A stretch of 64,000 nucleotides of DNA, from contig CAVXEW010000005.1 in the NCBI GenBank assembly GCA_963760965.1, positions 62,001 through 126,000 on the forward strand, in the 5' to 3' direction. Each line of letters opens with the position of its first letter. Within the stretch, counting starts at the first letter, position 1. Origin of the DNA: Pararhizobium_B sp963760965. GTDB lineage: Bacteria > Pseudomonadota > Alphaproteobacteria > Rhizobiales > Rhizobiaceae. Under the pieces are notes generated by a model. That model was not told where the DNA came from. It saw nothing but the letters and a program-made list of their open reading frames with translations, and did no database searches. Both the position numbers and the translations under genes were made by a program. Positions 33,266-45,627 of the stretch are shown here, one piece after another.

Positions 33266-33781
33266 ATGGGTCCAGCGTCGAAATCAGCTTTCACCGCGTT
33301 GATTGCCCTGTGCTTTTGCGCCGGGCTCGCGCGAGCGCAATCCGACGAGGCGCCGGGGGCCGTGACCGCCAAGCACGGCGCGTGGTCGACCGTATGCGGC
33401 CAGCCGCCCGGCGCGCCCGGCAAGCAGTGCGCGATCGAGCAGGTCGTCGCCGACAAGGACCAGCGAGACGTCCAGATCCTCATTCGCGCATTCAGGACCG
33501 CGGACAAGAAGACCCGGATCCTGCAGGTGCTGGCGCCGCTGGGCGTGCTGCTGCCGAAGGGCCTCGGCCTGTTCGTGGACGGGAAGGACATCGGCCGGGC
33601 GTATTTCCTCCTCTGCCAGACGGACGGCTGCGAGGTCGAGGTCGCGATGGACGACGACCTGATGAAGACGTTCAAGGGCGGAAAGCAGGCGGTCTTCACG
33701 ATCTACCGCACGCAGGAGACCGGCATCGGCTTTCCCGTGGACCTCAAGGGCTTCGGCGAGGGCTTCGACGCGCTTCCCTGA
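33266..33781 (+). CDS. IalB-family invasion-associated protein
   Basis: The 171-residue protein has a signal peptide (FTALIALCFCAGLARA) and the IalB fold of small secreted alphaproteobacterial proteins first studied in Bartonella. Its typical parts are HGAWSTVCGQ near the start, the cysteine-rich KQCAIEQV and LLCQTDGCEVEVAMD, and the final TGIGFPVDLKGFGEGFDAL. IalB is needed for erythrocyte entry in Bartonella, but most members in soil bacteria have no known role. It is followed by tldD after 76 bases. Confidence 0.88.
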   Translation: MGPASKSAFTALIALCFCAGLARAQSDEAPGAVTAKHGAWSTVCGQPPGAPGKQCAIEQVVADKDQRDVQILIRAFRTADKKTRILQVLAPLGVLLPKGLGLFVDGKDIGRAYFLLCQTDGCEVEVAMDDDLMKTFKGGKQAVFTIYRTQETGIGFPVDLKGFGEGFDALP

Positions 33782-33857
33782 GGTTCGGCAGCCGGCCCGG
33801 CCTTGCCGCGACCGGTTGCCGGACTTACATCGCCGGCATGCCAAGAAGGATCCCGCC

Positions 33858-35273
33858 ATGTCTTCCGATCTCCTGACCCAGTTCGACTGCGACGAGGAAA
33901 CCCTGCGCCGCACCGTCGCCGAGACGCTGAAGGACGCCGACGACGGCGAGCTCTTCGTCGAGCACAGCCAGTCGGAATCGCTGATGTTCGACAACGGCCG
34001 GCTTCGCTCGGGCTCCTTCAACACCGACCAGGGCTTCGGCCTCAGGTCGGTCGCCGGGGAAGCCGTCGGCTACGCCCATGCAGGCGACCTGTCGCTCGCG
34101 GCCCTGAAGCGGGCCTCCGACGCGGTCGGCGCGGTGACGCGCGGCTACAGCGGGTCCTACGCCGAGGCGCCGCAGCGCACGAACAGGCGGCTCTATGGCG
34201 AGGACAACCCGATCGGCGCACCGAGCTTCGAGGAGAAGGTGAAGCTTCTCCAGGAGATAGACGCCTACCTTCGCGCGAAGGACCCGAAGGTGCGGCAGGT
34301 GACGGCGGCGCTCTCGGCGAGCTGGCAGGTGGTCGACATCCTGCGTGCCGACGGGCACCGCGTGCGCGACGTGCGGCCGCTGACGCGCGTATCAATTTCG
34401 GTCGTCGCCGGGGACGGCGACCGGCAGGAAACCGGTTCCTACGGCATGGGCGGGCGGCGCGCCTTCGGCGAATTCATCACCGCCGACAGCTGGCACTTCG
34501 CCGCCGACGAGGCCCTGCGCCAGGCGCTGGTCAACCTCCGCGCGATCCCCTCCCCGGCCGGCACCATGGACATCGTGCTCGGCTCGGGCTGGCCCGGGGT
34601 CATGCTGCACGAGGCGGTCGGCCACGGGCTGGAGGGCGACTTCAACCGCAAGAAGACCTCCGCCTTCGCCGGGCTCCTCGGCCAGCAGGTCGCCGCCAGC
34701 GGCGTGACGGTCGTCGACGACGGGACGATCGACGGGCGGCGCGGCTCGCTGACCGTCGACGACGAGGGCACGCCGTCCGGCCACAACGTGCTGATCGAGG
34801 ACGGCAAGCTCGTCGGCTACATGCAGGACCGCCAGAACGCCCGGCTGATGGGCATGAAGCCGACCGGCAACGGGCGGCGGCAGAGCCATGCGCACGTGCC
34901 GATGCCGCGGATGACGAACACCTACATGCTCGGCGGAGACAGGACCCCGGAAGAGATCATCGCCTCGGTGAAGAAGGGGATCTACGCCGTTTCCTTCGGC
35001 GGCGGCCAGGTCGACATCACCTCCGGCAAGTTCGTCTTCGGCTGCACCGAGGCCTATCTCATCGAAAACGGGCGGATCGGCGCGCCCGTCCGGGGAGCGA
35101 TGCTGATCGGCAACGGGCCGGAGGCGATGCGCCGCGTCTCGATGGTCGGCAACGACATGAAGCTCGACACCGGTATCGGCATGTGCGGGAAGGCAGGCCA
35201 GGGAGTGCCGGTCGGCGTCGGCCAGCCGCATCTCCGGATGGACCGGGTGACGGTGGGCGGAACGCAGGCGTAG
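33858..35273 (+). CDS. tldD: Metalloprotease TldD
   Basis: TldD with TldE/PmbA forms a protease that trims peptides such as microcin precursors and CcdA. The 471-residue protein contains the zinc motif HEAVGHGLEGD (H-E-x-x-x-H) and the C-terminal zinc ligand Cys in FVFGCTEAYLIENG, plus MPRMTNTYMLGGDRTPEEII. The partner gene is not in the window. The ATG at 33858 is chosen because the conserved protein starts with MSSDLL; a ribosome-site-like AGAAGGAT lies ahead of it. It is beside the cox operon, as in other rhizobia. Confidence 0.94.
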   Translation: MSSDLLTQFDCDEETLRRTVAETLKDADDGELFVEHSQSESLMFDNGRLRSGSFNTDQGFGLRSVAGEAVGYAHAGDLSLAALKRASDAVGAVTRGYSGSYAEAPQRTNRRLYGEDNPIGAPSFEEKVKLLQEIDAYLRAKDPKVRQVTAALSASWQVVDILRADGHRVRDVRPLTRVSISVVAGDGDRQETGSYGMGGRRAFGEFITADSWHFAADEALRQALVNLRAIPSPAGTMDIVLGSGWPGVMLHEAVGHGLEGDFNRKKTSAFAGLLGQQVAASGVTVVDDGTIDGRRGSLTVDDEGTPSGHNVLIEDGKLVGYMQDRQNARLMGMKPTGNGRRQSHAHVPMPRMTNTYMLGGDRTPEEIIASVKKGIYAVSFGGGQVDITSGKFVFGCTEAYLIENGRIGAPVRGAMLIGNGPEAMRRVSMVGNDMKLDTGIGMCGKAGQGVPVGVGQPHLRMDRVTVGGTQA

Positions 35274-35394
35274 GCGCCCGCCGCGGAGGACCGGCCGCCG
35301 CCACGAGCAGTCCGGCTTTGGGCGAACCAGATCGCCGGTCCCTCGCGCGGAGAGTCTCGTGCAGCGAAACGGCCGGGGCGGGCCTGCCGGGCGG

Positions 35395-37757
<2,363 letters not shown>

Positions 37758-37761
<4 letters not shown>

Positions 37762-38159
37762 GGCATCTTCCGCAAGCCGACGAAAAGGCAGCCGTCCTGC
37801 ATCCTCAGCCCGATCTGGTCGTAGCGCCCGGGAGGCAGGGGCACGCGGCGCTCGAAGCGTCCCTGCGGCAGCTCCAGCCGGTGGATCTGCGCGGTTCGCA
37901 GCGCTTCGGGAGGCACGCGGCTGCCCGCGATGACCACGTGCGGGCCGTCGAGCTTCACCTTCACGTGCTCGCTCGAGACGCCCGGCAGGGCCGCGACGAT
38001 CAGCAGTTCACTGCCCGTGTCCAGCACGTCGACCGGAGGCTCCCACGCCGCCAGCCGGCCGAGCCCTTCGCCGGGCTGGTAGCCCTGGCGCCGCATTCTT
38101 TCGGCGCGCGCCAGCATGCCCAGCGCGTCGGCCCACATTCTGTCCTGGAGACTGCGCAT
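37758..38159 (-). CDS. Small heat-shock protein, Hsp20 family
   Basis: The 133-residue protein has the alpha-crystallin fold: strands beginning with WEPPVDVLDTGSELLIVAALPGV, the HRLELPQGRFERRVPLPP block and the final strand GCLFVGLRKMP. It holds unfolded proteins. The N-terminal arm (MWADALGMLARAERMRRQ) is short. GGGAGTGAAGG lies just before the ATG. It overlaps lon by four bases, which makes a chaperone-protease operon likely. Upstream (38160-38310) is the pdxH end, and no clear heat-shock promoter is visible. Confidence 0.85.
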
Positions 38160-38310
38160 GACCTTCACTCCCGGGATGCAGTCCATCGGCCGAACAAGCG
38201 AAGGGCCGATCCGTTTCACAAACATCCGGGCCCTGTCGCCAGCAAGGCCTCGGCATGCGAGGCTTGCACCGCCAGCCCTTGCGGTCAAGCCGGCCGGGCG
38301 GCGGACGGCA

Positions 38311-38931
38311 TCATGGGTAGAGACGCACCTTCTGCCACGCCGAATGCTCCGTCTCTTTCGTGAAGGCGATGCGGTCGTGCAGGCGGAACTTGCCGTCCTG
38401 CCAGAACTCGATCGCGGCAGGCACGATCCTGAAGCCGGACCAGTGCGGCGGCCGGGGAACGTCCTCGCCGGGATACCGCGCCTCGAGGTCGCGCACACGC
38501 TGCTCGAGCACCGCCCGGCTCTCGAGAGGGCGGGACTGGTCGGAGGCCCAGGCGCCGATGCGACTGCCGCGCGGACGCGAGAAGAAGTAGGCATCCGCCT
38601 CTTCGGCGGAGACCACCTCCGTGCGGCCCCGCAGGCGCACCTGCCTCCGGCGCGACTTCCAGTGGAAGCACATCGCCGCCTTGTCCGTCGCCAGGATCTG
38701 ACGGGCTTTCGCGCTCTCGAAATTGGTGTAGAAGACAAAGCCGCGCTCGTCGAACGCCTTCAGGAGTACCATCCGGACGTCCGGCAGCCCATCGGCGTCG
38801 ACGGTGGCCAGCGCCGTCGCCGCCGGATCGTTCGGCTCGGTCTCCGTGGCATCGTCGAGCCAGGTCCGGAAGAGAGCGACCGGGTCGTCAGCCTCGCTAA
38901 AGTCACCTGTCGTTAACCTGCTCTCAGCCAT
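38311..38931 (-). CDS. pdxH: Pyridoxamine/pyridoxine 5'-phosphate oxidase
   Basis: PdxH makes pyridoxal phosphate with FMN and oxygen. The 206-residue protein has the split-barrel FMN fold with its usual blocks: VRMVLLKAFDERGFVFYTNFESAKA, FHWKSRRRQVRLRG, and the C-terminal FWQDGKFRLHDRIAFT, with the last residues RLYP. It is well separated from hsp20 and divergent from the lipoprotein gene at 39013. Confidence 0.96.
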   Translation of the reverse strand: MAESRLTTGDFSEADDPVALFRTWLDDATETEPNDPAATALATVDADGLPDVRMVLLKAFDERGFVFYTNFESAKARQILATDKAAMCFHWKSRRRQVRLRGRTEVVSAEEADAYFFSRPRGSRIGAWASDQSRPLESRAVLEQRVRDLEARYPGEDVPRPPHWSGFRIVPAAIEFWQDGKFRLHDRIAFTKETEHSAWQKVRLYP

Positions 38932-39012
38932 ACTTTTTCTCCCGACAGCGCATCGCTACTACCGGAAGGCATATTCGTGCTCAGGATCGAAATGTCGAGA
39001 CCCAGGAGCCCC

Positions 39013-39471
39013 ATGCGGCCCAATTACCTGAAGGTCCTCGGTCTCTTCGCCCTGACGCTCGCGCTCGGCGGCTGCGTTTCCGGCGACGGGAGCGCCGGCG
39101 CGCCGGCATCCCCGCTCTTCACCGGCTCGATCCCCGTCTCCCCCGCCGGGCCGAAGGACGTCTCCGACAGCGACGTCGTGCGGGCGGCCGTATCCGCGCC
39201 GGACGCCGCGGCCGGGGCAACGGCGGGCATCCCGTGGGCGAACGCTTCCACCGGCACCACCGGCGTCATCTCGCAGATCGTCGAGGCCGACGTCGGCGGC
39301 GAGACATGCCGGACCTTCCAGACCTCCCGGCACGGCTATGACGGCGTCGTCCTCTTCGTCGGGCAGGCGTGCCGTACTCCCGGCGGCGCCTGGCGCATGA
39401 TCGAGTTCCGCCCGAAGCGCGGCGCCGACACGACGGGGCGGCCGGACGGCACCGGCGCGGCCACCGGCTGA
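39013..39471 (+). CDS. RT0821/Lpp0805-like surface lipoprotein
   Basis: The 152-residue protein has a signal with lipobox LALGGC and a C-terminal domain with GETCRTFQTSRHGYDG, LFVGQACRTPGGAWRMI, which matches the 17-kDa-antigen-like surface proteins common in alphaproteobacteria. The linker is Ala/Gly/Pro-rich. The ATG at 39013 has AGGAG in front; starts at 38977 and 38992 are possible. It is followed by the DnaJ-like gene after 117 bases. Confidence 0.78.
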   Translation: MRPNYLKVLGLFALTLALGGCVSGDGSAGAPASPLFTGSIPVSPAGPKDVSDSDVVRAAVSAPDAAAGATAGIPWANASTGTTGVISQIVEADVGGETCRTFQTSRHGYDGVVLFVGQACRTPGGAWRMIEFRPKRGADTTGRPDGTGAATG

Positions 39472-39588
39472 GACGCGGACGGCGGGAGCGACCTCTAAAC
39501 CGATCCTTAGCAACTTCGCCATAGCATCCCGGCCGATCCGTCGAGACGGACGGCGGCGACGCCGCCGCACCGGCAGGAAGGGGCTCTC

Positions 39589-40611
39589 ATGGACGATCCT
39601 TACGCCGTGCTCGGCCTCGGCCAGCGCGCGGGCAAAGCCGAGATAAAGACCGCCTACCGGGCGCTCGCCAAGGTCTGGCACCCCGACCGCCACAGGGGGG
39701 ACCCCGTGGCGCGCGAGCGGTTCGTGGAGATCAGCGAAGCCTACAGGATCCTGATCTCGGACGGCGGCAAGGACGCCTGGCGCGGGCGGATGCCCGGCTT
39801 CGCAGGCAGACGCGCCAGGTCCGCCGCGAAGCCCGGTCCGAAGGCCGGGACGCCGGCTTCCGGGTCGCCGCGCGCAGAGGTTCCCGAACCGACCGACGAC
39901 GAAATGATGGAACGCATCTTCGGCGTCGCGCCGTCGCGCCGGACGATCGACGACGCGCCAAGCCTGGACACCGCGGCCGACGCAGGCACCGAGCCGCAGA
40001 CCGAGGCATCGGGCGAGACGGACGCCGCGCCGCACGGGCGGACCGTCCTGCTTGCGCTCAACGCGCTGTTCGGCCGGCGCGGGGGCCGGCGCAAGGAGGA
40101 CGAGAAGGCGGAGGCGGTTCCCGAAACGCTCAAGGCGGCGGCAAGCGTGCCGCTCCGCACGGTGGTCACGGGCGGAACGGTCGAGGTGTCGCTGCCGGAC
40201 GGGCGGCAGGTGATCGCCGACATCGACCGGGGCATCGGAGAGGGAACCGTCCTCGTCCTGCCGCCGGAACTGCACGCGACGGAGGCACCCGTCGAGATCA
40301 CCGTCTACTACGCCCGGTCCGAGACCTTCTGGTGGGCCGGGAGCGACGTGCACACCACGCTCGCCGTCGGCCTGGAGACCGCCGTGCTCGGCGGACAGGA
40401 GAACCTCGATACGCTCGACGGAGCCATCCGCCTCACGATTCCGCCCTGGTCCGGCTCCGACCGCACCCTGCGCGTCGGCGGCCGGGGCCTGCCGTGCGGC
40501 GAGGACGAGCGCGGCGACCTCCTCGTGCACCTGAGGGTCATGCTGCCCGAAACCGCGGATCCGCGCCTTATCGAGCTGATGAAGCAACGCCAGGAAGGCT
40601 TCTACGTCTGA
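39589..40611 (+). CDS. DnaJ-like co-chaperone (CbpA type)
   Basis: The 340-residue protein starts with a J domain (YAVLGLGQRAGKAEIKTAYR, then HPD) and ends with the C-terminal substrate-binding beta domains (PLRTVVTGGTVEVSLPDG, IDRGIGEGTVLVLP and VGLETAVLGGQ, then GRGLPCGEDERGDLLVHL). It has no cysteine-rich zinc domain, so it is CbpA-like rather than DnaJ proper. A long, charged, low-complexity linker (about residues 70-180) separates the two parts. It sits with lipid synthesis genes and away from dnaK. Confidence 0.88.
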   Translation: MDDPYAVLGLGQRAGKAEIKTAYRALAKVWHPDRHRGDPVARERFVEISEAYRILISDGGKDAWRGRMPGFAGRRARSAAKPGPKAGTPASGSPRAEVPEPTDDEMMERIFGVAPSRRTIDDAPSLDTAADAGTEPQTEASGETDAAPHGRTVLLALNALFGRRGGRRKEDEKAEAVPETLKAAASVPLRTVVTGGTVEVSLPDGRQVIADIDRGIGEGTVLVLPPELHATEAPVEITVYYARSETFWWAGSDVHTTLAVGLETAVLGGQENLDTLDGAIRLTIPPWSGSDRTLRVGGRGLPCGEDERGDLLVHLRVMLPETADPRLIELMKQRQEGFYV

Positions 40612-40729
40612 CGCAACGCCTTGTTGCGGCAATCGAAGCCAAGAGCTGTGGGAGCGGTAACTGTCAGCTTGAACGGTTCAGGCGGCTGTGCCATAGCCTG
40701 ACCTACCTTTCGGGTTCAAGGAGATGGAC

Positions 40730-41548
40730 ATGGTCCAGGCAACCGGTCTGATGAACGGCAAGCGCGGCGTCATCATGGGCGTCGCCAACAACCGTTCGAT
40801 CGCATGGGGAATTGCCAAGGCCTGTGCCGACGCCGGAGCCGAACTCGCCCTGACCTACCAGGGAGACGCGCTCAAGAAGCGGGTCGAGCCGCTGGCGGGC
40901 GAGCTCGGCGCGATCGTGGCGGGCCACTGCGACGTCACCGATCCCGACTCGATCGACGCCGTCTTCGCCGATCTCGGCGAGAAATGGGGGAAGATCGACT
41001 TCCTCGTGCATGCGATCGCCTTCTCCGACAAGGACGAGCTGACAGGCCGCTACATCGAAACGTCGCGCGAGAACTTCGCCCGGACGATGGACGTCTCCGT
41101 GTACTCGCTCACCGCGGTCGCACAGCGCGCCGAGAAGATCATGAACGACGGCGGCTCGATCGTGACGCTGACCTATTACGGCGCGGAAAAGGTCATGCCG
41201 CATTACAACGTCATGGGAGTGGCCAAGGCGGCGCTGGAAGCCAGCGTGCGCTATCTCGCCGTCGATCTCGGCGGCCGGCATATCCGGGTCAACGCGGTCT
41301 CGGCAGGACCGATCCGCACGCTCGCGGCTTCCGGCATCGGCGATTTCCGCTACATATTGAAGTGGAACGAATACAACGCGCCGCTCAAGCGCTCCGTGAC
41401 GATCGAGGAAGTGGGAGATTCCGCCCTCTACCTCCTTTCGGACCTGTCGCGCGGCGTCACCGGAGAGGTGCATCATGTCGATTCAGGCTACCACACCGTC
41501 GGAATGAAGGCGGTCGACGCGCCCGACATCTCCGTGGTGAAGGACTGA
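40730..41548 (+). CDS. fabI: Enoyl-ACP reductase, NADH-dependent
   Basis: FabI reduces trans-2-enoyl-ACP in fatty acid elongation. The 272-residue protein is a short-chain dehydrogenase with the FabI features: VIMGVANNRSIAWGIA for NAD binding, HAIAFSD, the catalytic Tyr-x6-Lys in YYGAEKVMPHYNVMGVAKAA (Y and K spaced as in FabI), and PIRTLAASGI. AAGGAG lies six bases before the ATG at 40730; the ATG at 40724 is directly against it and so less likely. A histidine phosphatase gene follows after 62 bases. Confidence 0.95.
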   Translation: MVQATGLMNGKRGVIMGVANNRSIAWGIAKACADAGAELALTYQGDALKKRVEPLAGELGAIVAGHCDVTDPDSIDAVFADLGEKWGKIDFLVHAIAFSDKDELTGRYIETSRENFARTMDVSVYSLTAVAQRAEKIMNDGGSIVTLTYYGAEKVMPHYNVMGVAKAALEASVRYLAVDLGGRHIRVNAVSAGPIRTLAASGIGDFRYILKWNEYNAPLKRSVTIEEVGDSALYLLSDLSRGVTGEVHHVDSGYHTVGMKAVDAPDISVVKD

Positions 41549-41610
41549 ACCGCAGTCGAAGGCACGGAACGGGCTCCGCCCGGCGGGGCCGGTCGCAACG
41601 GGGAGCTGCC

Positions 41611-42195
41611 GTGCTCATCTACGCAATTCGCCATGGACAGACCGACTGGAACGTCTCCGAACGCCTGCAGGGCGCCAAGGACATTCCGCTGAACGAGACC
41701 GGTCGCGCCCAGGCGACCGGCAACGGCAAGAGGCTCGCCGGAATTCTCGGCAAGTCGGCGGGTGAATTCGACTACGTGTCGAGCCCGCTGCTTCGCACCC
41801 GCGAGACGATGGAGCTCGTGCGCGGCGCCATGGGCCTCGATCCGCACGCCTACCGCACCGACGACCGGCTGATCGAGCTCTCCTTCGGCGACTGGGAGGG
41901 GCACACGCTGGAGGAACTGGCCCGGACCGAGCGGGAGCTCGTGCGCGCCCGCAAGGGCGACAAGTGGGGTTTCCTGCCGCCCGGCAACCGGGCCGAGAGC
42001 TACGAAATGCTCGCCGAGCGCGTCGACGGCTGGCTGGCGAGCGTCCGGCGGCCGAGCGTGTGCGTTTGCCACGGCGGCATCATCCGGTCCTTCTTCCACC
42101 TGATCGGCGGCCTGTCCGGCAGCGAGGCGGCCGTCGCCGACGTGCCGCAGGACCGCATCCTCAGGATGGACGACACCGGAGTTGCGTGGGTGTAG
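41611..42195 (+). CDS. Histidine phosphatase family protein (phosphoglycerate mutase-like)
   Basis: The 194-residue protein has the catalytic RHG triad start (YAIRHGQTDWN) near residue 7 and the second histidine in VCVCHGGIIRSF, with the acidic EL-S-F-GDWEG block between. This is the phosphatase/mutase superfamily; the length and lack of extra loops favour a phosphatase. The GTG at 41611 has GGGAG ahead. It lies between fabI and aroC, a common order in rhizobia. Confidence 0.88.
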   Translation: MLIYAIRHGQTDWNVSERLQGAKDIPLNETGRAQATGNGKRLAGILGKSAGEFDYVSSPLLRTRETMELVRGAMGLDPHAYRTDDRLIELSFGDWEGHTLEELARTERELVRARKGDKWGFLPPGNRAESYEMLAERVDGWLASVRRPSVCVCHGGIIRSFFHLIGGLSGSEAAVADVPQDRILRMDDTGVAWV

Positions 42196-42351
42196 GAGCG
42201 CCGCCGGGCCGCAAAACCCCGGCGGACGGTCGCGCAGCGGCGCAACCTGCAGCGGCGGCGGAGTGTTTCAATCGCCCGCTCTTTGGTCTAGAGCAGGGCG
42301 AGCGGCCGCGACTGCGGTCCTGGCGCCAAGTCTGGCAATGGTGGATGGCAC

Positions 42352-43449
42352 ATGTCCCACAACACGTTCGGTCACCTCTTCAGGGTCACGACCTGGGGCG
42401 AAAGCCACGGTCCGGCCCTCGGCTGCGTCGTCGACGGCTGCCCCCCGGGCATCCGCTTCACGCTCGCCGAGATCCAGCACTGGCTCGACAGGCGCAAGCC
42501 GGGGCAGTCGCGCTTCGTGACCCAGCGGCAGGAGGCGGACGCCGTCAGGATCCTTTCGGGGGTACTGCCCGACGAGGACGGGGTGACGATGACCACGACC
42601 GGCACACCCGTCTCGATGATGATCGAGAACACCGACCAGCGTTCGAAAGACTATTCGGAGATCGCCCGGCGATACCGGCCCGGCCATGCCGACTATACCT
42701 ACGACGTCAAGTACGGCATCCGCGACTATCGCGGCGGGGGCCGTTCGTCGGCGCGCGAGACCGCGGCGCGCGTGGCCGCCGGCGGCCTCGCCAGAAAGGT
42801 CGTCCCCGGCATGCGCGTGCGCGGCGCGCTGGTGCAGATCGGCGAAAAGCCGATCGACCGGAGCCGCTGGGACTGGGACCAGGTCGAGCGGAATCCGTTC
42901 TTCGCGCCGGACCCCGGGATCGTGCCGGTATGGGAGGAGTATCTCGACGGCGTGCGCAAGCGCGGCTCGTCGGTCGGCGCCATCATCGAGGTCGTGGCGG
43001 AGGGCGTGCCGGCAGGCATCGGCGCGCCGATCTACGCCAAGCTCGACCAGGACATAGCCTCGGCGCTGATGTCGATAAACGCGGTCAAGGGCGTCGAGAT
43101 CGGCAACGGCTTCGAGGCCGCCCGCATATCCGGCGAGGAGAACGCGGACGAAATGCGCATGGGACCGGACGGCGAGCCCGTCTTCCTGTCGAACAACGCC
43201 GGCGGAATCCTTGGCGGCATATCGACGGGCATGCCGCTCGTCGCGCGTTTCGCCGTCAAGCCGACCTCCTCGATCCTGACGGAGCGCCGCAGCGTCGACA
43301 GCGACGGCAACGAGATCGACGTGCGCACCAAGGGTCGCCACGATCCCTGCGTCGGCCTGCGCGCCGTGCCGATCGGCGAGGCGATGCTCGCCTGCGTGGT
43401 CGCCGACCACTATCTTCGCGACAGGGGCCAGACGGGCCGCCTCGACTGA
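42352..43449 (+). CDS. aroC: Chorismate synthase
   Basis: AroC makes chorismate with reduced FMN. The 365-residue protein has the signature TWGESHGPALGCVVDG at the front, RSSARETAARVAAGG in the middle, and GRHDPCVGLRAVPIGEAM at the end. The length is normal. It has its own 156-bp upstream region and is followed by the deacetylase-like gene after about 100 bases. Confidence 0.97.
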   Translation: MSHNTFGHLFRVTTWGESHGPALGCVVDGCPPGIRFTLAEIQHWLDRRKPGQSRFVTQRQEADAVRILSGVLPDEDGVTMTTTGTPVSMMIENTDQRSKDYSEIARRYRPGHADYTYDVKYGIRDYRGGGRSSARETAARVAAGGLARKVVPGMRVRGALVQIGEKPIDRSRWDWDQVERNPFFAPDPGIVPVWEEYLDGVRKRGSSVGAIIEVVAEGVPAGIGAPIYAKLDQDIASALMSINAVKGVEIGNGFEAARISGEENADEMRMGPDGEPVFLSNNAGGILGGISTGMPLVARFAVKPTSSILTERRSVDSDGNEIDVRTKGRHDPCVGLRAVPIGEAMLACVVADHYLRDRGQTGRLD

Positions 43450-43555
43450 ACGCGATGCCTTCCCCGTCCGGCGGCGGCGAAGGCGTGACAGGGAGAAGAC
43501 CGATGTACGACGCTCGGAATGGACCGCGGGCCCGCGGCGGCCTGGTATCCAGACG

Positions 43556-44483
<928 letters not shown>

Positions 44484-44486
44484 AAG

Positions 44487-44756
44487 ATGTCCGATCCGAC
44501 CCCCGCAAAGGGCGAGAAGAATGAAGATATCTCGCAGATGAGCTTCGAGCAGGCCGTCGAGCAGCTCGAGCGGATCGTCGACCACCTCGAAAGGGGCGAC
44601 GTGCCGCTCGACAAGTCGATAGAGATCTACGAACGCGGCGAGGCTCTGAAGAAGCACTGCGAGAAGCTGCTTGGCGCCGCCGAGAACCGCATCGAGAAGA
44701 TCCGGCTCGACCGGAGCGGCAAGCCGCAGGGCGTCGAACCGCTCGACGCGGACTGA
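44487..44756 (+). CDS. xseB: Exodeoxyribonuclease VII small subunit
   Basis: The 89-residue protein pairs with XseA to degrade single-stranded DNA. It has the family pattern SFEQAVEQLERIVDHLERGD, LDKSIEIYERGEALKKHCE and a helical C-terminus. The large subunit gene is not in the window. It follows the deacetylase-like gene by three bases. Confidence 0.95.
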   Translation: MSDPTPAKGEKNEDISQMSFEQAVEQLERIVDHLERGDVPLDKSIEIYERGEALKKHCEKLLGAAENRIEKIRLDRSGKPQGVEPLDAD

Positions 44757-44775
44757 ACACAGCGAAGGGTTTCCC

Positions 44776-45480
44776 ATGTCCCTCGACGGCAAGACGGTCC
44801 TTATCACCGGCGCGAGCGGCAATCTCGGCCGCGCGCTCGCCGAAGCGTTCCGGTCGGACGGCGCCCGGCTGGGGCTCATCGCGTCGGGCACCGCATCGCT
44901 TGAGGCCGCCCATCCCGGCGAGCGCGCCGGCGAGGCCAAGGTCGCGGCCGACCTCACCGACGCGGCGGCGACGGAGCATGCGATTCGCAGGATCGAGGCG
45001 GAACTCGGTCCCGTGCACGCGGTCTGCGCCGCCGCCGGCGGTTTTCACATGGGCGAGACCGTCGGGGAGGCCTCTCCCGCGGAATGGGAGCGCATGATGG
45101 CGATCAACGCCACGACGTTCGTCAACACGGCGCGCGCGGTTATCCCTGGCATGAGCGAGCGCGGCACCGGCAGGATCGTCGCCGTCGGAGCGGCGGCCGC
45201 GGCACGGGGCGCGGCGCGCATGGGGCCCTACATCGCAGCTAAGTGCGCCGTGCTGAGGATCGCCGAGACGCTTTCGGCGGAGCTGCGCGACAAGGGCATC
45301 AACGTCAACTGCGTGCTGCCGAGCATCATCGACACGCCCGAGAACCGCGCTGCAATGCCGAAGGCGGATCCGGGCAAGTGGGTCAGCCCGGCCGACCTCG
45401 CCGCCGTGATGCGGTTCCTGTGCTCGGACGCCGCGAAGGCCGTGCATGGCGCGCTCGTCCCGGTTACCGGCCTTTCCTGA
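44776..45480 (+). CDS. Short-chain dehydrogenase/reductase
   Basis: The 234-residue protein has the Rossmann start VLITGASGNLGRALAEAF and the catalytic Tyr-x3-Lys (YIAAKCAVL). The expected Ser before it is replaced by Ala in VGAAAAARGAARMGPY, so catalysis may differ from typical members. The end (VPVTG) is normal. It is 19 bases behind xseB. The substrate is unknown. Confidence 0.8.
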   Translation: MSLDGKTVLITGASGNLGRALAEAFRSDGARLGLIASGTASLEAAHPGERAGEAKVAADLTDAAATEHAIRRIEAELGPVHAVCAAAGGFHMGETVGEASPAEWERMMAINATTFVNTARAVIPGMSERGTGRIVAVGAAAAARGAARMGPYIAAKCAVLRIAETLSAELRDKGINVNCVLPSIIDTPENRAAMPKADPGKWVSPADLAAVMRFLCSDAAKAVHGALVPVTGLS

Positions 45481-45627
45481 GCGCCGGCTGCCCTTACGGC
45501 AGTTCCTGCAAAAGGCAGGCACCGGCCTTCGGGTACCGGGTGCGGTCGGGATAGCACGAAGTCGCAGAGCTTTTCGCAGCGGAATGAGATAGTCTCGCGC
45601 CATCCCTTCCCTCGCCGAGGCCACACC

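Noticed and set aside
38160..38310. Heat-shock promoter or CIRCE element ahead of hsp20
   Set aside because: CTTG boxes are present but none has a matching -10 at proper spacing, and no CIRCE inverted repeat is visible.
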